Shown here in pieces: positions 21,562 to 31,184 of a DNA stretch of 42,489 bases. The position numbers were made by a program, and so were the translations under genes. Every line of letters begins with the position of its first letter. Position 1 is the stretch's first letter. Source of the stretch: Acanthamoeba sp. SK_2022b (Eukaryota; Discosea; Longamoebia; Acanthamoebidae); assembly GCA_027943245.1 (NCBI GenBank), contig JANDJZ010000411.1, forward strand, positions 1-42,489, written 5' to 3'. The notes under the pieces are model-generated. The model was given only the letters and a program-made list of their open reading frames with translations, was not told the DNA's origin and did no database searches.

Positions 21562-22745
21562 TTGGAGCGTAGATGCGTTCTCGCGGTCCTTCTACGTGTA
21601 CTTGCTCGATCCGTCCAACTCGTTCGGGGAGAAGAAGGCCCTGGTCAGGTCGCTCCGCTCACTCGGGCCGTCGGCTCCGCGTCTCCCGATCTCCGCCCTC
21701 TCCTGCTTCTACGACTCGAGCCCCGACATCACCCCACCGTCGACCCCCGTCGCCGTCTCCGCCAACTCGCCACATTCCCCTCCCGCGGGCGACCTCTACG
21801 CCCAGTACCTCTATGCCCGCGTCTCCCATGTTCAGGTACCCCCCCCCCTCTCCCCACTCCAACCCGCAGCCGACCTCACCCATCGTGCCGATCGTTGTGT
21901 GGGCCGCAGAACGAGAAGCAGAGGCGGAAGCTGTACCACCAGCTGCGGCTCTCGACCATCATGGCCACGTACACGACCAACTGCACGTTCCTACTGGGCG
22001 CCTACAAGAGCAGCCGCGGCCGGCAGCCGGTCGCTGGAGTAGGCGGGGCGGCTATGGATGGCGCCGGCGGCGACAACGACGACGAAGATCACGCCTACGC
22101 CCAGCTCATGGGCGTGCTCGACCTCTACGAAGCCGACCTGTCCCTCCTCGGTATCCCGCCCCCTCTTGCCACTCTCCCTCAATGGTGGGCCACAGGGTGA
22201 GGGGGCGTGGCTCACGCGAGTGGTGGGCAGAGGATTGCGGGATGGCGGCGCGGATGACCGCCACGCTGGCGTGGGCGGCGCTCAAGACCGAGGCCCACTG
22301 GGAGGCCGGCCACCGCGAGCAAGCCAGGCGGAGCGCCTTGCGCTTCGCCGCCGAAGTGGAGGTACAGCACCTGTAGCGTGTCACTCTCTTACCACTCTCT
22401 TCCAGTGCGTGTTAAGGGGACAACCTCCTGACGCTACGTGTAACGCAACAAGAGTTTCCAAAGCGACATCGGCGCGCTTTCGTGCACGTCCAGCATGCGA
22501 TTCTCCACCATCTGCTCCATACTCCTCCAGTGTGGCGAGGCCGAGGCCCTCCGGCGCATGCTCGCATTTGCCGGTACTCGCTTCCACTCCCGCTACTCGT
22601 GTTTGCACAGCCTCACCGTCTAGGTCACACGCGCGACACCATTGCAGAGCCGTGGGGACGCGGCAGTACCCTCGCGGGGCAAATCACGACCAAGTTCAAG
22701 AACCTCCTGCCCCCACCACAGACAAAGAGGAAGACCACCAAGTGA
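19244..22745 (+). CDS. Regulator with a fungal-type middle homology region, no visible Zn cluster
   Basis: The C-terminal two thirds is well resolved. Exons are 20438(approx)-20855, 20977-21040, 21124-21218, 21311-21431, 21573-21835, 21910-22150, 22231-22361, 22453-22573 and 22624-22745; phases agree to the TGA. PLMFNVNVLVALAARLIGDR, FYHRARTQLADLFDSQSIEV, AEGLNAMSYYALGEANFNQF and YYNTLALRMCQRLGAYH follow the helical pattern of the 'fungal-specific transcription factor' middle homology region. A basic stretch (KSKKRPRRR) precedes it, but no six-cysteine zinc cluster or other DNA-binding domain was found. The N-terminus is Pro/Ser/His-rich. The first exon (19244-19447, MVYHQSEVDN...) and second (from 19638) are plausible, but joins between 20040 and 20440 are unresolved. 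The intron after 21218 seems to use a GC donor. Confidence 0.68.
21229..21273. repeat. (TC)n(TG)n microsatellite in an intron
   Basis: A run of TC dinucleotides passes into TG dinucleotides within the intron 21219-21310 of the regulator gene, just after its atypical GC donor. Confidence 0.93.
21489..21560. repeat. (GT)n microsatellite, about 35 copies
   Basis: An uninterrupted GT dinucleotide run inside the intron 21432-21572 of the same gene. It produces Cys-Val ORFs that are not real. Confidence 0.97.
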
Positions 22746-22957
22746 TCAAGACCGGTCCACCACGCATGTACATATTTATATGTCGACACACACACGCGAA
22801 CGAACAGTGGGCGAGTGTATGTGGAGTTGTAAATCAATCTATTATTGTGAGGCATCTCTATGCCTAGAGAGTGGAGAAGAGGTGTACAGGGAGAGGAGAG
22901 GAGAGGAGAGGCCAGGTGGAGGTAGCATCGCTGCTTCGTTTGGCCACACGGGTAGGC

Positions 22958-23847
22958 TTACTGGCAACCGAGCGAGCCGAGAGTAACGGCGGGCTTGGCG
23001 GCGGGAGACGAGCCTGGCAGACGTACGACGATGCCAGCTCCCTGAGCTGCGCCTGCCTGGAGAGGCCCGTAGTTGAAGGCAACATTGAAGGCGTTGGCGC
23101 TCGATCCCTGCCTGCTGAGCTCCCAGAACTGGGTGATGACGGCCTCGGCCTCGGCCAGGGCAAGTGTCACAACGCCTCCGTTGAGGGCGCGCTGGCCGTT
23201 GTTGGTGATGGTGAGGTCGAAGATCTGGAAGGTGTTGCCACCGTCAACCCACACGCCACCGGCGGTCGAAGAGCGGGCGGCGAGAGTCACGGTCGCGCTG
23301 CAGCCGGCCGGGCTGGGCTGAGGAGTAGCAACGACAGACGGGGCGGCCGAGGGCGAGGCGACGGGCGACGCGCTGGGAGTGGCCGGTGCGGCGGACGGGG
23401 ACGCAGAGGGCGAGGGCGAAGTGACGGCGCCGCAGTTGATGGCAGAGATCTCGATGGTGGCCTGAGATTCAGCCTCGATGATATAACCGAACTGGTGGAT
23501 CTGAGTGGCGGGGAGACCACCGTTCTGGGTGCGATACTCCGGCAGAGCATAGAGGGCGTCGGCGGTCTTGGTCAGCTCCCAGAACTGACTGATAACGCCG
23601 CCAGTCACCGACAGCTCGACCGACTTGACGGTCTCTGAGCCGGCGGTCAGCTGGACATTCCACTGCGAGTAGCTCTTGCCCTCCTGCTGCCAGGCGCTGC
23701 CAAGAGTCTGCTTGATGCTCACGTTGCAATCTGTGAGGACAGTATTAGTTGTGTACTCCAACATTGGGGTGCCGAAGTCGCAGACGTACCAGCCATGGCA
23801 TAGGCGCACAGGGTGGCAAAGAGGGTAACGAGGATGACGTTCTTCAT
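22958..23847 (-). CDS. Secreted two-domain CBM49 cellulose-binding lectin (Luke-type)
   Basis: Two exons, 23847-23790 and 23730-22958 (276 aa). Exon 1 encodes just the signal peptide (MKNVILVTLFATLCAYAMA), and the intron falls right after it. The mature chain has a CBM49 domain at about residues 20-119 (DCNVSIKQTL, YSQWNVQLTAG, GGVISQFWELTKTADALYAL, IHQFGYI, ending in Cys). A Ser/Pro/Ala linker spans about 120-162. A second CBM49 follows at 163-276 (CSATVTLAARS, FQIFDLTITNNGQRALNGGV, ITQFWELS, terminal Cys). The repeated QFWEL motif marks both domains. Acanthamoeba Luke lectins, abundant cyst-wall proteins that bind cellulose, have this arrangement of CBM49 domains joined by Ser/Pro linkers. 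Secretion and wall location follow from the signal peptide and family. Confidence 0.9.
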
Positions 23848-24513
23848 TGCTGGGTGTCAGTTGAAGGAGTACTTGTCTTGATGTTGCTGATGATTGTCTT
23901 AGTTGTTATCAGCATGATGGCGGATGGCCACTTTATACCTGTCCCTTGCCTGGTGGCAGGCAAGCGTGGGTCGCGAAAACCAAGGGAGATGGTCCAGCAC
24001 TTGCCCAAGCCAGCAGTATGTGGAGATGACGAGCTGCAAACCGGTATGGCCTCCATGCAGATACCACCACACAACTCCGAGCCTCCAATCCCAAGCGGAG
24101 CCAGTGGTCGAGAAAAGCTTGCGGGTCCCCGCAAAGTTTAGCGAAATTGGACGAGAAATGCGGGAAAAGCTGCACCGGCATGAAATTCATGTCGCGCTAC
24201 GCATTCTTTCCGAAAGTATTCGGCTTTATCGCCAACTCCCTTTCGGAGAATTGGTTTATTCCGCCGTACGACTTCCCAACGTCAGCGCGTGTAGCGTAGG
24301 ACTACCGGTTACGCCAAGCACCACGGTACAGCCACACCACCCAGCAGAGCTCCTGCATCATCACCCCCCCCCCCCACAAAACCATCCTAAGCTCCTGGCT
24401 CAGACTTTTCTGTTCACCAGAACAGCACACACACACATCAGTACCTTGGAACAAAGCAAGAAGCAGAAGCGAAGCTACTAAAGCCACACACAAACACAAG
24501 CGCACACGCGACC
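23848..24513. other. Divergent promoter region between the lectin and the winged-helix gene
   Basis: 666 bases between the two start codons. It contains the lectin TATA box, a cytosine run at about 24365-24374 and an A/C-rich leader just before the ATG at 24514. No ORF or RNA gene is supported. Confidence 0.55.
23931..23937 (-). promoter_or_regulatory. TATA box of the CBM49 lectin gene
   Basis: TATAAAG on the minus strand about 85 bases upstream of the lectin ATG (23847). It is the clearest TATA element in the window and fits a strongly expressed, developmentally regulated gene. Confidence 0.55.
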
Positions 24514-25617
24514 ATGCTAGACACCCGTGATAGACACGGGACCAACCAATTGACCCGCAAGACCAGCGGCCTGCCAGCACCTTCGCCTCACGTTACCACT
24601 ACTGCCACAACACACATGGAGGGATCCCACTCCCTGCAGCTTCCCCGACACGGCGATAACGTTTCGGGGTCGCCTGAGCTGGCTGCCGCCACCGAAGACG
24701 ACTACTACGCGCGAGGAGGGGAGAAGAAGGGTCGTGTCAAGCAGGTGAGCCGAGGCAGGAAGCGCCGCCTGGATGACCAGGTCCCGGTCACCGATGGTGA
24801 CTACGGTCCTGCCCCGAGCTCCACTCACCCACTCCCCACAAAGAGGCCCCGCACGTACGATGAGGTAGGCACTGTGCATGCGGCCAACGAGAAGCAGCGT
24901 GCTGGCTGCACCGACGAGGGCTTGCAGCAAGTAGAGCGAGAGACAGACCATGATGATGATGACGAGGACCACGTCGAGGAAGAGGAGCTAGATCACACAG
25001 TGGACTACGACGTGCCCGACCCTCCGCCTCGAACATGGGTGGCCAAGGCTGAGTGGGCTCTCGGGCGATTAGGCGGCAGGGGCACCCTGGCCGACATCTA
25101 CTCGACCATCGAGGAGGCCTTCCCCGAGGAGGTCGACGGCAAGAGGAACTGGAAGGCCGCCATACGCTCTTGCCTCTCCAAGAACGAGAAGAACAAGTTT
25201 TTTAAGCCCGAGGCCTCTGCCACGTCGGCCAAGGGCGATCACGTCTGGTGTCTCGCCGCTTCCTCGCGACGAGCCGGCCCCACAACGAAGCGGGGCCGTC
25301 CCGCGGGACGAACTCGGCGGTCCTCCTCCGCCACTTCAACCGGCGCTACGCGGACAGGGCGAAGTCGAGGCCGCAGCCTTTCCGCACCCGTCTACAACGA
25401 GGACGAAGAGGAGGAGAAACAGGTCGAGTTCGTGGTGCCAAGGGCGCCCGTGAAGAGGGAGGAGCGGAACGCGGGTGAAGACGAGGCCAGGCGACTTGAG
25501 ACGCTACTGCGGCGGAAGCAGCAGCTGGAGCAGGACATCAGCCGCCTGCAGGAGGAGGTCAATGAAGACGGCCTCTCTGCCGACCAGGAGGACTTCCTGA
25601 GCCAGCTACTGGCCTAA
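24514..25617 (+). CDS. Winged-helix (forkhead-like) nuclear protein, 367 aa, intronless
   Basis: A single open frame from ATG 24514 to TAA 25617. Residues 1-170 are low complexity with basic clusters (RGRKRRLDD, PTKRPRTYDE) suited to nuclear import, and an acidic Asp/Glu stretch. Residues about 174-247 form a winged-helix unit: WVAKAEWALGRLGGRGTLAD, IYSTIEEAFPEEVDGKRNWK, AAIRSCLSKNEKNKFFKPE and GDHVWCLA. This matches the forkhead layout (helix 1, 'DIY..I...FP', recognition helix 'W..AIR..LS.N..F', wing ending in W). A basic Arg/Gly region (TKRGRPAGRTRR, AT-hook-like) follows, then a C-terminal coiled coil (LETLLRRKQQLEQDISRLQE). The likely role is DNA binding; targets are unknown. Confidence 0.75.
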   Translation: MLDTRDRHGTNQLTRKTSGLPAPSPHVTTTATTHMEGSHSLQLPRHGDNVSGSPELAAATEDDYYARGGEKKGRVKQVSRGRKRRLDDQVPVTDGDYGPAPSSTHPLPTKRPRTYDEVGTVHAANEKQRAGCTDEGLQQVERETDHDDDDEDHVEEEELDHTVDYDVPDPPPRTWVAKAEWALGRLGGRGTLADIYSTIEEAFPEEVDGKRNWKAAIRSCLSKNEKNKFFKPEASATSAKGDHVWCLAASSRRAGPTTKRGRPAGRTRRSSSATSTGATRTGRSRGRSLSAPVYNEDEEEEKQVEFVVPRAPVKREERNAGEDEARRLETLLRRKQQLEQDISRLQEEVNEDGLSADQEDFLSQLLA

Positions 25618-26335
25618 TCGGCCTTCCTCTTACCTCTCTGCTTGTAGGGGAAGTGATCCGCTGTGTATGTACATAGTTATCCATAAGTACACGCCTCCTG
25701 CCCGCCATGCGGCCATGAGGCCCACCCACTGTGCCCAAGTGCAGCCGTGTGGCTTGAAGCGCCAGGGTAAGATACTGAGTAATTACTAATTTCTGTCTCT
25801 TCTTGGAGCATCACTACAAGGGGAGTAAAGCTGGCTGGAAGGCCATGGAGTGTTCTATGGACAAGGTACTCTTGTAATAAAACCACTAACCACCTCTATT
25901 ATCAAATTAGAGATCCAGTCATTTTAAAATTGATTTTAATTACAAGATTTAGCTCCTCAAAATAGGTTTTAACTCCAAATCTCCCATTTTGCAAATATAA
26001 AATTACTTTTGGTGAAACATGCTAACTCATTTTTTTGGGCAAATACAAAGATAACAAGTGATATTATTGCATATCAAAAAATGTCAACTTAAAAAACCAG
26101 CATAACCCATGTTACAATGAATAGTGTGGGCACTTCTGCAACAGTAACAGTATCACTTTGTCGGACTGCAAGGGCATTGAGTTGGCAGTAGATGATGTCA
26201 TGAAGCACTAGCTGGTTTTTAGACATGTGGAGGTGATAGTAATGGTGGTTTCAGTGAAGATGTTGTAGTTAGAAGCAGTCAACAAGGTCAGTCATCCAGC
26301 CCCCATCCCTAACTCAGTGATTACCATTAAGATTT

Positions 26336-26397
26336 CATGTTTGGGCATGTGTTGTGGGTGATCTTGGTGCCATTTTTGCTTGCAATACCATCACAAA
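26336..26397 (+). repeat. Left arm of perfect 62-bp inverted repeat
   Basis: Begins CATGTTTGGGCATG and ends ACCATCACAAA. It is the exact reverse complement of 26811-26872. Confidence 0.95.
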
Positions 26398-26810
26398 GGC
26401 AGCACAATGCACCTCTTTCAGTACAGATGTGCACTCAATCTGGTCCTGTATGTGCAGTGTTTTTTGCAAACTGAAACCAGTGGCAGAAAGTCTTGGTGTG
26501 GAGTAAAAACACATAACAAGAAGAACTGGTTTTTAAAAAACATATTTAAAGGGTTTCAGGTCGGAGTGATTTTGTGTGTGTTTCTCATTTTACTTACCCA
26601 GATGATGAATTGGATGCTGTCATGTGTGCAGAGGTGTATTAGGACCGTGTATGAGCAGGATGACATCATGCCAAGGCTGTGCATGTGCCTGGACAGTGGT
26701 CTCAGGCAACAGGCTTGAGAGTAAAGCTTGAATTGGCAACGCTGTGTTGTCATCCAGTGCCCATGGATGGGATTACAACATCAAGGCAGTGCTGGTGAAC
26801 ATTGCATACT

Positions 26811-26872
26811 TTTGTGATGGTATTGCAAGCAAAAATGGCACCAAGATCACCCACAACACATGCCCAAACATG
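26811..26872 (-). repeat. Right arm of perfect 62-bp inverted repeat
   Basis: Begins TTTGTGATGG and ends GCCCAAACATG. It is the exact reverse complement of 26336-26397. Confidence 0.95.
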
Positions 26873-27461
26873 ATAAGATAGAAGGTGCATGAGTATTGTG
26901 TGGAATATGTGATGGTATAGCGCTGATAACCCTTGTGCCAGCTACTCCACCCATCAGCAATGATTGGACATTGGGTTTGCATGGGCACCTTCACTGTACA
27001 ACAAGTGGTTGTCAGCCAAAATGACCACACCATGGAGCTTTGTCTTGATGCACTGAATCTTCAAAATATTGCTGTCATAGATCTTTGGGGAGTATCCCCC
27101 CACAACTTGCCACTTGCATCAAGTAGAGCCATGAAGTGCTGCCCAGGGGACTTCAACTTGTAGCAAAATGGGTCCTTCTTTGAAGTCTTGGTCACGCCAG
27201 CAAGATGGATGTTGAACAAGTCCATCAAGAGGTAGACTGGTGAGGTCAAATTCAACTGGTGAGGTCAAGCCCAGGCAGATGGTGTTCATGGCCATTTCTT
27301 GTGGATGTGGTGGGGCACATGGACCTTGGCCAACACTGTAACAGTCCTTGTACAAAGTGGCCAAAACAAACTGATGGTAGAAATGACAGCCAGGGCAACT
27401 AGTTGCGAAGAATGTGAAATTGTTGATTGAAGAAAAAGTCAGTGAGCGCACAAAAGTCGCG

Positions 27462-29603
27462 CTACGCGGCGGCAAGGGGAGCGCCGATGAGGAGCGCCAC
27501 GCTGAAGTAGATGCCGCACAAGGTCTCGGGCGCAGCTTGGTTGCCCGTGTAGCTTGCCCCTGACTCATGTTCCTCGTCGAGCGTGCACCCCTCCACCGTG
27601 TCGATAAAGACGTGCTCAGGCAGCGCCTCGGGCTGTGAGCTGTTGTAGGGGTCAAGCGCGTAGCGAGCGTCGGCAGGCGTGTAGGCGACGACCTCGGCCG
27701 AGCAGCGGGGCTTAAAACCGAATTCCTTGGTGACAATATGGCGGCACACGAGCACGGGCATCAGCTCGACGTGCCACGAGGCCGCGACGGCTTGAGCCAC
27801 CACACGGTCGACGCCCTTGAGTCCATTTAGCGAGGGTTCGTTGCCGATATAGCGGTGTGATAGCACAATGCCCAGGGGCTGCACGGCGGGCGCCGACGAG
27901 CTGTAGGCGCGAATGGCGGTGACCAGGCGTTTGATAGCTTCCTCCCGTCTCTCGCTGGGCGCGCCTGAGCAGACGGTTGGCAGAGTAGCGCTGTCGGTAT
28001 CGCTGGTGTATGACCGCCGAATCTTTCCATAGCGCGACTTGACCTGACCGAACGCAGCCTTGATTGCTGGAGGCTTTTGTTTGGTGACAGACAGGGCATT
28101 ATCGCCGGCCACCATGTCAAAGGTGAGGGTGAGGCGGTGGCCCGAGGTCACGGGCTCAACCCGATGTGGGCAATCGCCGTAGAGCGCCGCCCACGACGAC
28201 ACGGCAGCCGCCTCGGTATCGTCTTGGCCCGCCTCGGGCGCAAACCCATGCGTAAACGAAGCGCCCGCGTGGCTGACGACGAGCTCACCGCCGGTGTGGC
28301 TTGTGGGAAGCCCCACGATGGCTGTGCCGATCATGTTGGCGTCGCGCGGCGTGTCAACGTGATCGACAAAGAATCCGCCCGGTCCGTAGATGTTGAGCTT
28401 GTGTGGGCGCATTCCAAAGACGATGCCGGGCTTGAGCGCCCATCCAGCTTCGGCACATACGGTCTTGATCAATGTCGACTGATGCCACCAGACGGGCCAG
28501 CCGCACGGCGTCAATAGGAATAACCGGTCCAAGCGCACTTCGTGGGCACGGCGCACATCCTCATCGAGCACGTCGGTGCCCGAGCGCAGGTCGCCAAACT
28601 TGGAAGGCGTCGCGTGTCTCAAGAGCACCTCGACGTCGGGCTTGGCGAGTGTGCCGGCCTCGTGACAAACAGCGTTGCCCAGCGCGTCGGGGCTCTCGGC
28701 GCACACCACCAGCCGCAGCTGCGACTCAGGCCATGTCTCGGCACCGTGGTGGTAAAACTGCGAAGGCAGCCGCTCGAGGTCAATACGCCCGCCACACGCA
28801 AAGGACCTGTCCAGGGCCAGGTCCCGGAGGGCAACCGAAGCAGCCGCCAGCGCTCCTTCAGGTTTGCTCCCCAGCCATGCTGCGCGTGGTGCCGGTATAC
28901 CAACTCCCTCGTACTTGCGCTTGCGCAAAACGGCAGCGATGGGCTCAAACTTGTCCGGCATCGGCTGTGTATCGTCTGTCGAGAAGGGAGACGAGGGGCA
29001 GGGTGTGTAACCGCGCGCAATGCCGAAGGTTCGCTCGATGACGGCCTTGCTGTGCTCGCGAGCCCGACGACGTTGCTTGGACTTGCTCTTGCTGGTGCCA
29101 TCGCTCTCCCCCTCTTGATCGAGTTCGTCGCCAAGTAGTCGTAACTCAATCTCGCTATCGTTGTCACCGCTGCTGTCCCTTTCAGATGGTAGGGCGCGGA
29201 CGGGCGAGGCAACGTCGCTATCGCTCGAAAGAGGTGAATGGCAAAGACGCTTGAAAGCGGGATTATTAACGCTGTCGCTGTCGCTGTCGCTGCTGCTATC
29301 GCTGGGCAAGTCGTCGTTCCAATCCAAATCGCACGAATAACGGCCTATGTGCAACACTACCTGACCAAGATGGCGAGCTATTTGAACGTTGGCGGTGGAG
29401 CGGCAGTAATGCAGCTTCTTGATAAACGCCTGCAGCCGAGAATACTGCTCCCACATGCTCAGGCAGGAAGCGATATCGTTGGGAACCATGCTGTCGGGCG
29501 TGGAAGAGGGCGGCGAAGCGGAGCGACTGGTCCCCAAAGGAGAACCATCCATTCTTTTCGTGTCTATGGAGGACCAGCGAACCGCGCTTTCTTCTTCGGC
29601 CAA
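27462..29603 (-). CDS. 2-oxoglutarate/Fe(II)-dependent oxygenase family protein, 713 aa, intronless
   Basis: A single open frame from ATG 29603 to the stop at 27462. The N-terminal 200 residues contain a helical segment (MWEQYSRLQAFIKKLHYC) and Ser/Asp-rich and basic stretches (SKSKSKQRRRAREHSK). The core has the jelly-roll oxygenase motifs. LNIYGPGGFFVDHVDTPRD supplies the H-x-D iron ligands (about H415 and D417). LPTSHTGGELVVSHAG follows. YGDCPHRVEPVTSGHRLTLT supplies the distal His (about H480) and a candidate 2-oxoglutarate-binding Arg ten residues later. The layout fits large intronless oxygenase-domain proteins seen in fungi, plants and amoebae, where the substrate (protein or nucleic acid) is mostly unknown. 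The C-terminal part (VELMPVLVCRHIV, ETLCGIYFSVALLIG) is shared with that group. It lies next to the AT-rich island. Confidence 0.8.
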   Translation of the reverse strand: MAEEESAVRWSSIDTKRMDGSPLGTSRSASPPSSTPDSMVPNDIASCLSMWEQYSRLQAFIKKLHYCRSTANVQIARHLGQVVLHIGRYSCDLDWNDDLPSDSSSDSDSDSVNNPAFKRLCHSPLSSDSDVASPVRALPSERDSSGDNDSEIELRLLGDELDQEGESDGTSKSKSKQRRRAREHSKAVIERTFGIARGYTPCPSSPFSTDDTQPMPDKFEPIAAVLRKRKYEGVGIPAPRAAWLGSKPEGALAAASVALRDLALDRSFACGGRIDLERLPSQFYHHGAETWPESQLRLVVCAESPDALGNAVCHEAGTLAKPDVEVLLRHATPSKFGDLRSGTDVLDEDVRRAHEVRLDRLFLLTPCGWPVWWHQSTLIKTVCAEAGWALKPGIVFGMRPHKLNIYGPGGFFVDHVDTPRDANMIGTAIVGLPTSHTGGELVVSHAGASFTHGFAPEAGQDDTEAAAVSSWAALYGDCPHRVEPVTSGHRLTLTFDMVAGDNALSVTKQKPPAIKAAFGQVKSRYGKIRRSYTSDTDSATLPTVCSGAPSERREEAIKRLVTAIRAYSSSAPAVQPLGIVLSHRYIGNEPSLNGLKGVDRVVAQAVAASWHVELMPVLVCRHIVTKEFGFKPRCSAEVVAYTPADARYALDPYNSSQPEALPEHVFIDTVEGCTLDEEHESGASYTGNQAAPETLCGIYFSVALLIGAPLAAA

Positions 29604-29853
29604 AGTGGTTGCCCCAAATCGGCGACGCGCAACAACCCGGTTTCATTTTTCGAAGAAAAAAAGTTCTTATGGCGGGCAGCCTTTTCGGTTCTCCTTGCGG
29701 TTTTCCACAGGGCGCCTGGTCCCAAGCAAAGAGCGTCGGGTTGTGGCCAGCGACTTTTAGGGTGGGGCCGTGGTGCCTTGTGTTTGCACCGGTTGTACAC
29801 CGGTGTTGTTTACTGTCCATAAGCCTCTGCGCGGGCACTCGGACACATAGCAT

Positions 29854-31184
29854 CTACGCAAAGGACACGGGGTGGGTGAGGGCGTGGGCGAAGGTGTTGC
29901 CCGCGGTGTCGTTGCGTCCAAGGTTCCCCAGATCCCAATTGCTCTCGATGGTGCGCAGGAGGGAGTAGTGGTCATAGTGCGTGCTGTCGTAGGCGTTCGG
30001 CTCCACCATGGTACCTGGAAGTCGGCGGGCCACCGATCTCGTAAGAAGGGAGAAGAACCTCACTAAGGGGAAGGGAGTACCGATGAGAAGAGTGTAGATG
30101 TGGTTATCGTGAGAGTAGTCGTCCTCGTCGAACGTCACCACGAAGAGGGTCTCATGGATGAAGTTGTTCTCGTGAAGGCGAGGTCCAAGGAAGGTGGTGA
30201 TCCACCTGGCCGCGTAGCCGAGACCGGTGTTGTGGCCTACATCGGTTTGTGGTAAAACCAAAATCAGAAGAGCGTTCCGGAACCCCACATCGGTGGCAGG
30301 TGTGGGGGAGAGCACCGTCGTTGTCGATGTTGGGAGTGAAGAAAGAGAAGTGGGGCACGGCGTTGTTCTTGATGTCAGCGTCGAGCTGCTTTTCGTCCAC
30401 GATCTTCTCACAGCGGGCCGGGTTGTTCCTGCACGTATGCCCCAGAATTACAGGTCGCTCTGGGGGTGGGGAGCCCTTGGCGGTTTGGTTTTCCTATCAA
30501 GAGGGTTGTGTGTACCGAACGTTGTCATAGGAGACAAAGGGCACATGCTTGCGGTAGTAGAGGCCTCCGGAGCTTTCATTGGTGAAGCACTTGGAGCTCC
30601 CCGGGGTGGGGTAGTTCTCGGCGTACGCCTTCCACGAGAGACCCTGTGTGTGCACCACCGGAAAGGCATCAGCTTAGCTGCGGAGGGCGCCCTCGGGCAA
30701 GAATGAGGAGTGAGTAACCTTGGCCTCAAGAAGGTCGACGATGTTGCGCGTGTTGATGTTGACGGGTGCGTCATTCACTCCCCAGTCATTGCCCGACGTC
30801 ATGGCTGCGCAGCGCTCGAAACACGGGTGAGCGGCGTGCAGGAAGAAATGTGGTGCGGCGGGGGGGAGGTAATACCCAGGTAGTTGGGCTGCGAGGGGTG
30901 AGCGACGGCCTTGTAGTTGGTCAGCAGAGTGCCGCGCTCGGACAGCTTCTTGAACAGGTCGTTCCTGACGACACTATTGTGGAGTGTAAACTGTAAGCGA
31001 AGTGTTGGCAAGTGGGGCGCAAGGGATTAACGTACTCAACGTAGGCCTGGTTTTCCAGGACGATAATGAACACACGGTCGAAGTGCTTGCCCTTGGCCAG
31101 TCCGCTTTCAATAGCGCCGGAAGCAGCGAAGGCCAAACCAAGCAAAACCCCGACCACGCACAGCAGCAAGGTGTGGCACTTCAT
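29854..31184 (-). CDS. Secreted PF04185 phosphoesterase (acid phosphatase / phospholipase C-like)
   Basis: Seven exons: 31184-31036, 30964-30876, 30804-30719, 30643-30516, 30428-30316, 30236-30081 and 30014-29854 (882 bases, 293 aa), all phases consistent. The N-terminus is a signal peptide (MKCHTLLLCVVGVLLGLAFA). Family landmarks follow in order: FDRVFIIVLENQAYVE, LLTNYKAVAHPSQPNYLG, MTSGNDWGVND, NIVDLLEAKGLSWKAYAENY, PHFSFFTPNIDNDGHNTG, ETLFVVTFDEDDYSHDNHIY and YDHYSLLRTIESNW. The Asp/Asn/His clusters are the expected metal-binding and catalytic positions of this alkaline-phosphatase-fold family. Members hydrolyse phosphate mono- or diesters, including phospholipids; the substrate is not defined here. 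An in-frame Met 42 bases upstream exists, but the chosen one starts a proper signal peptide. A CCAAT pentamer (minus strand, 31253-31257) lies upstream. Confidence 0.86.

Larger units (their letters stand above)
26335..26873. mobile_element. Candidate foldback/MITE-like element with 62-bp terminal inverted repeats
   Basis: The arms at 26336-26397 and 26811-26872 are exact reverse complements over 62 bases, extended by one base outward (T at 26335, A at 26873). They enclose about 413 bases. The hexamer TAAGAT occurs just outside both ends (26328-26333 and 26874-26879), with one extra T on the left, and could be a target-site duplication. No transposase is recognisable inside, so if mobile it would be non-autonomous. 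Confidence 0.55.
25618..27461. other. AT-richer island with an inverted-repeat element and no supported gene
   Basis: After about 260 bases of 3' flank, composition shifts sharply toward AT from about 25,880 to 27,440, unlike the GC-rich genes on both sides. The island holds a perfect inverted repeat (arms 26336-26397 and 26811-26872) and several short broken open frames. One is on the plus strand inside the inverted repeat (about 26410-26718). Others are on the minus strand (26773-27033 and 27061-27255) and could be read as two pieces of one decayed frame. None has a recognised domain. It is most simply inserted or relict mobile DNA. Confidence 0.55.
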
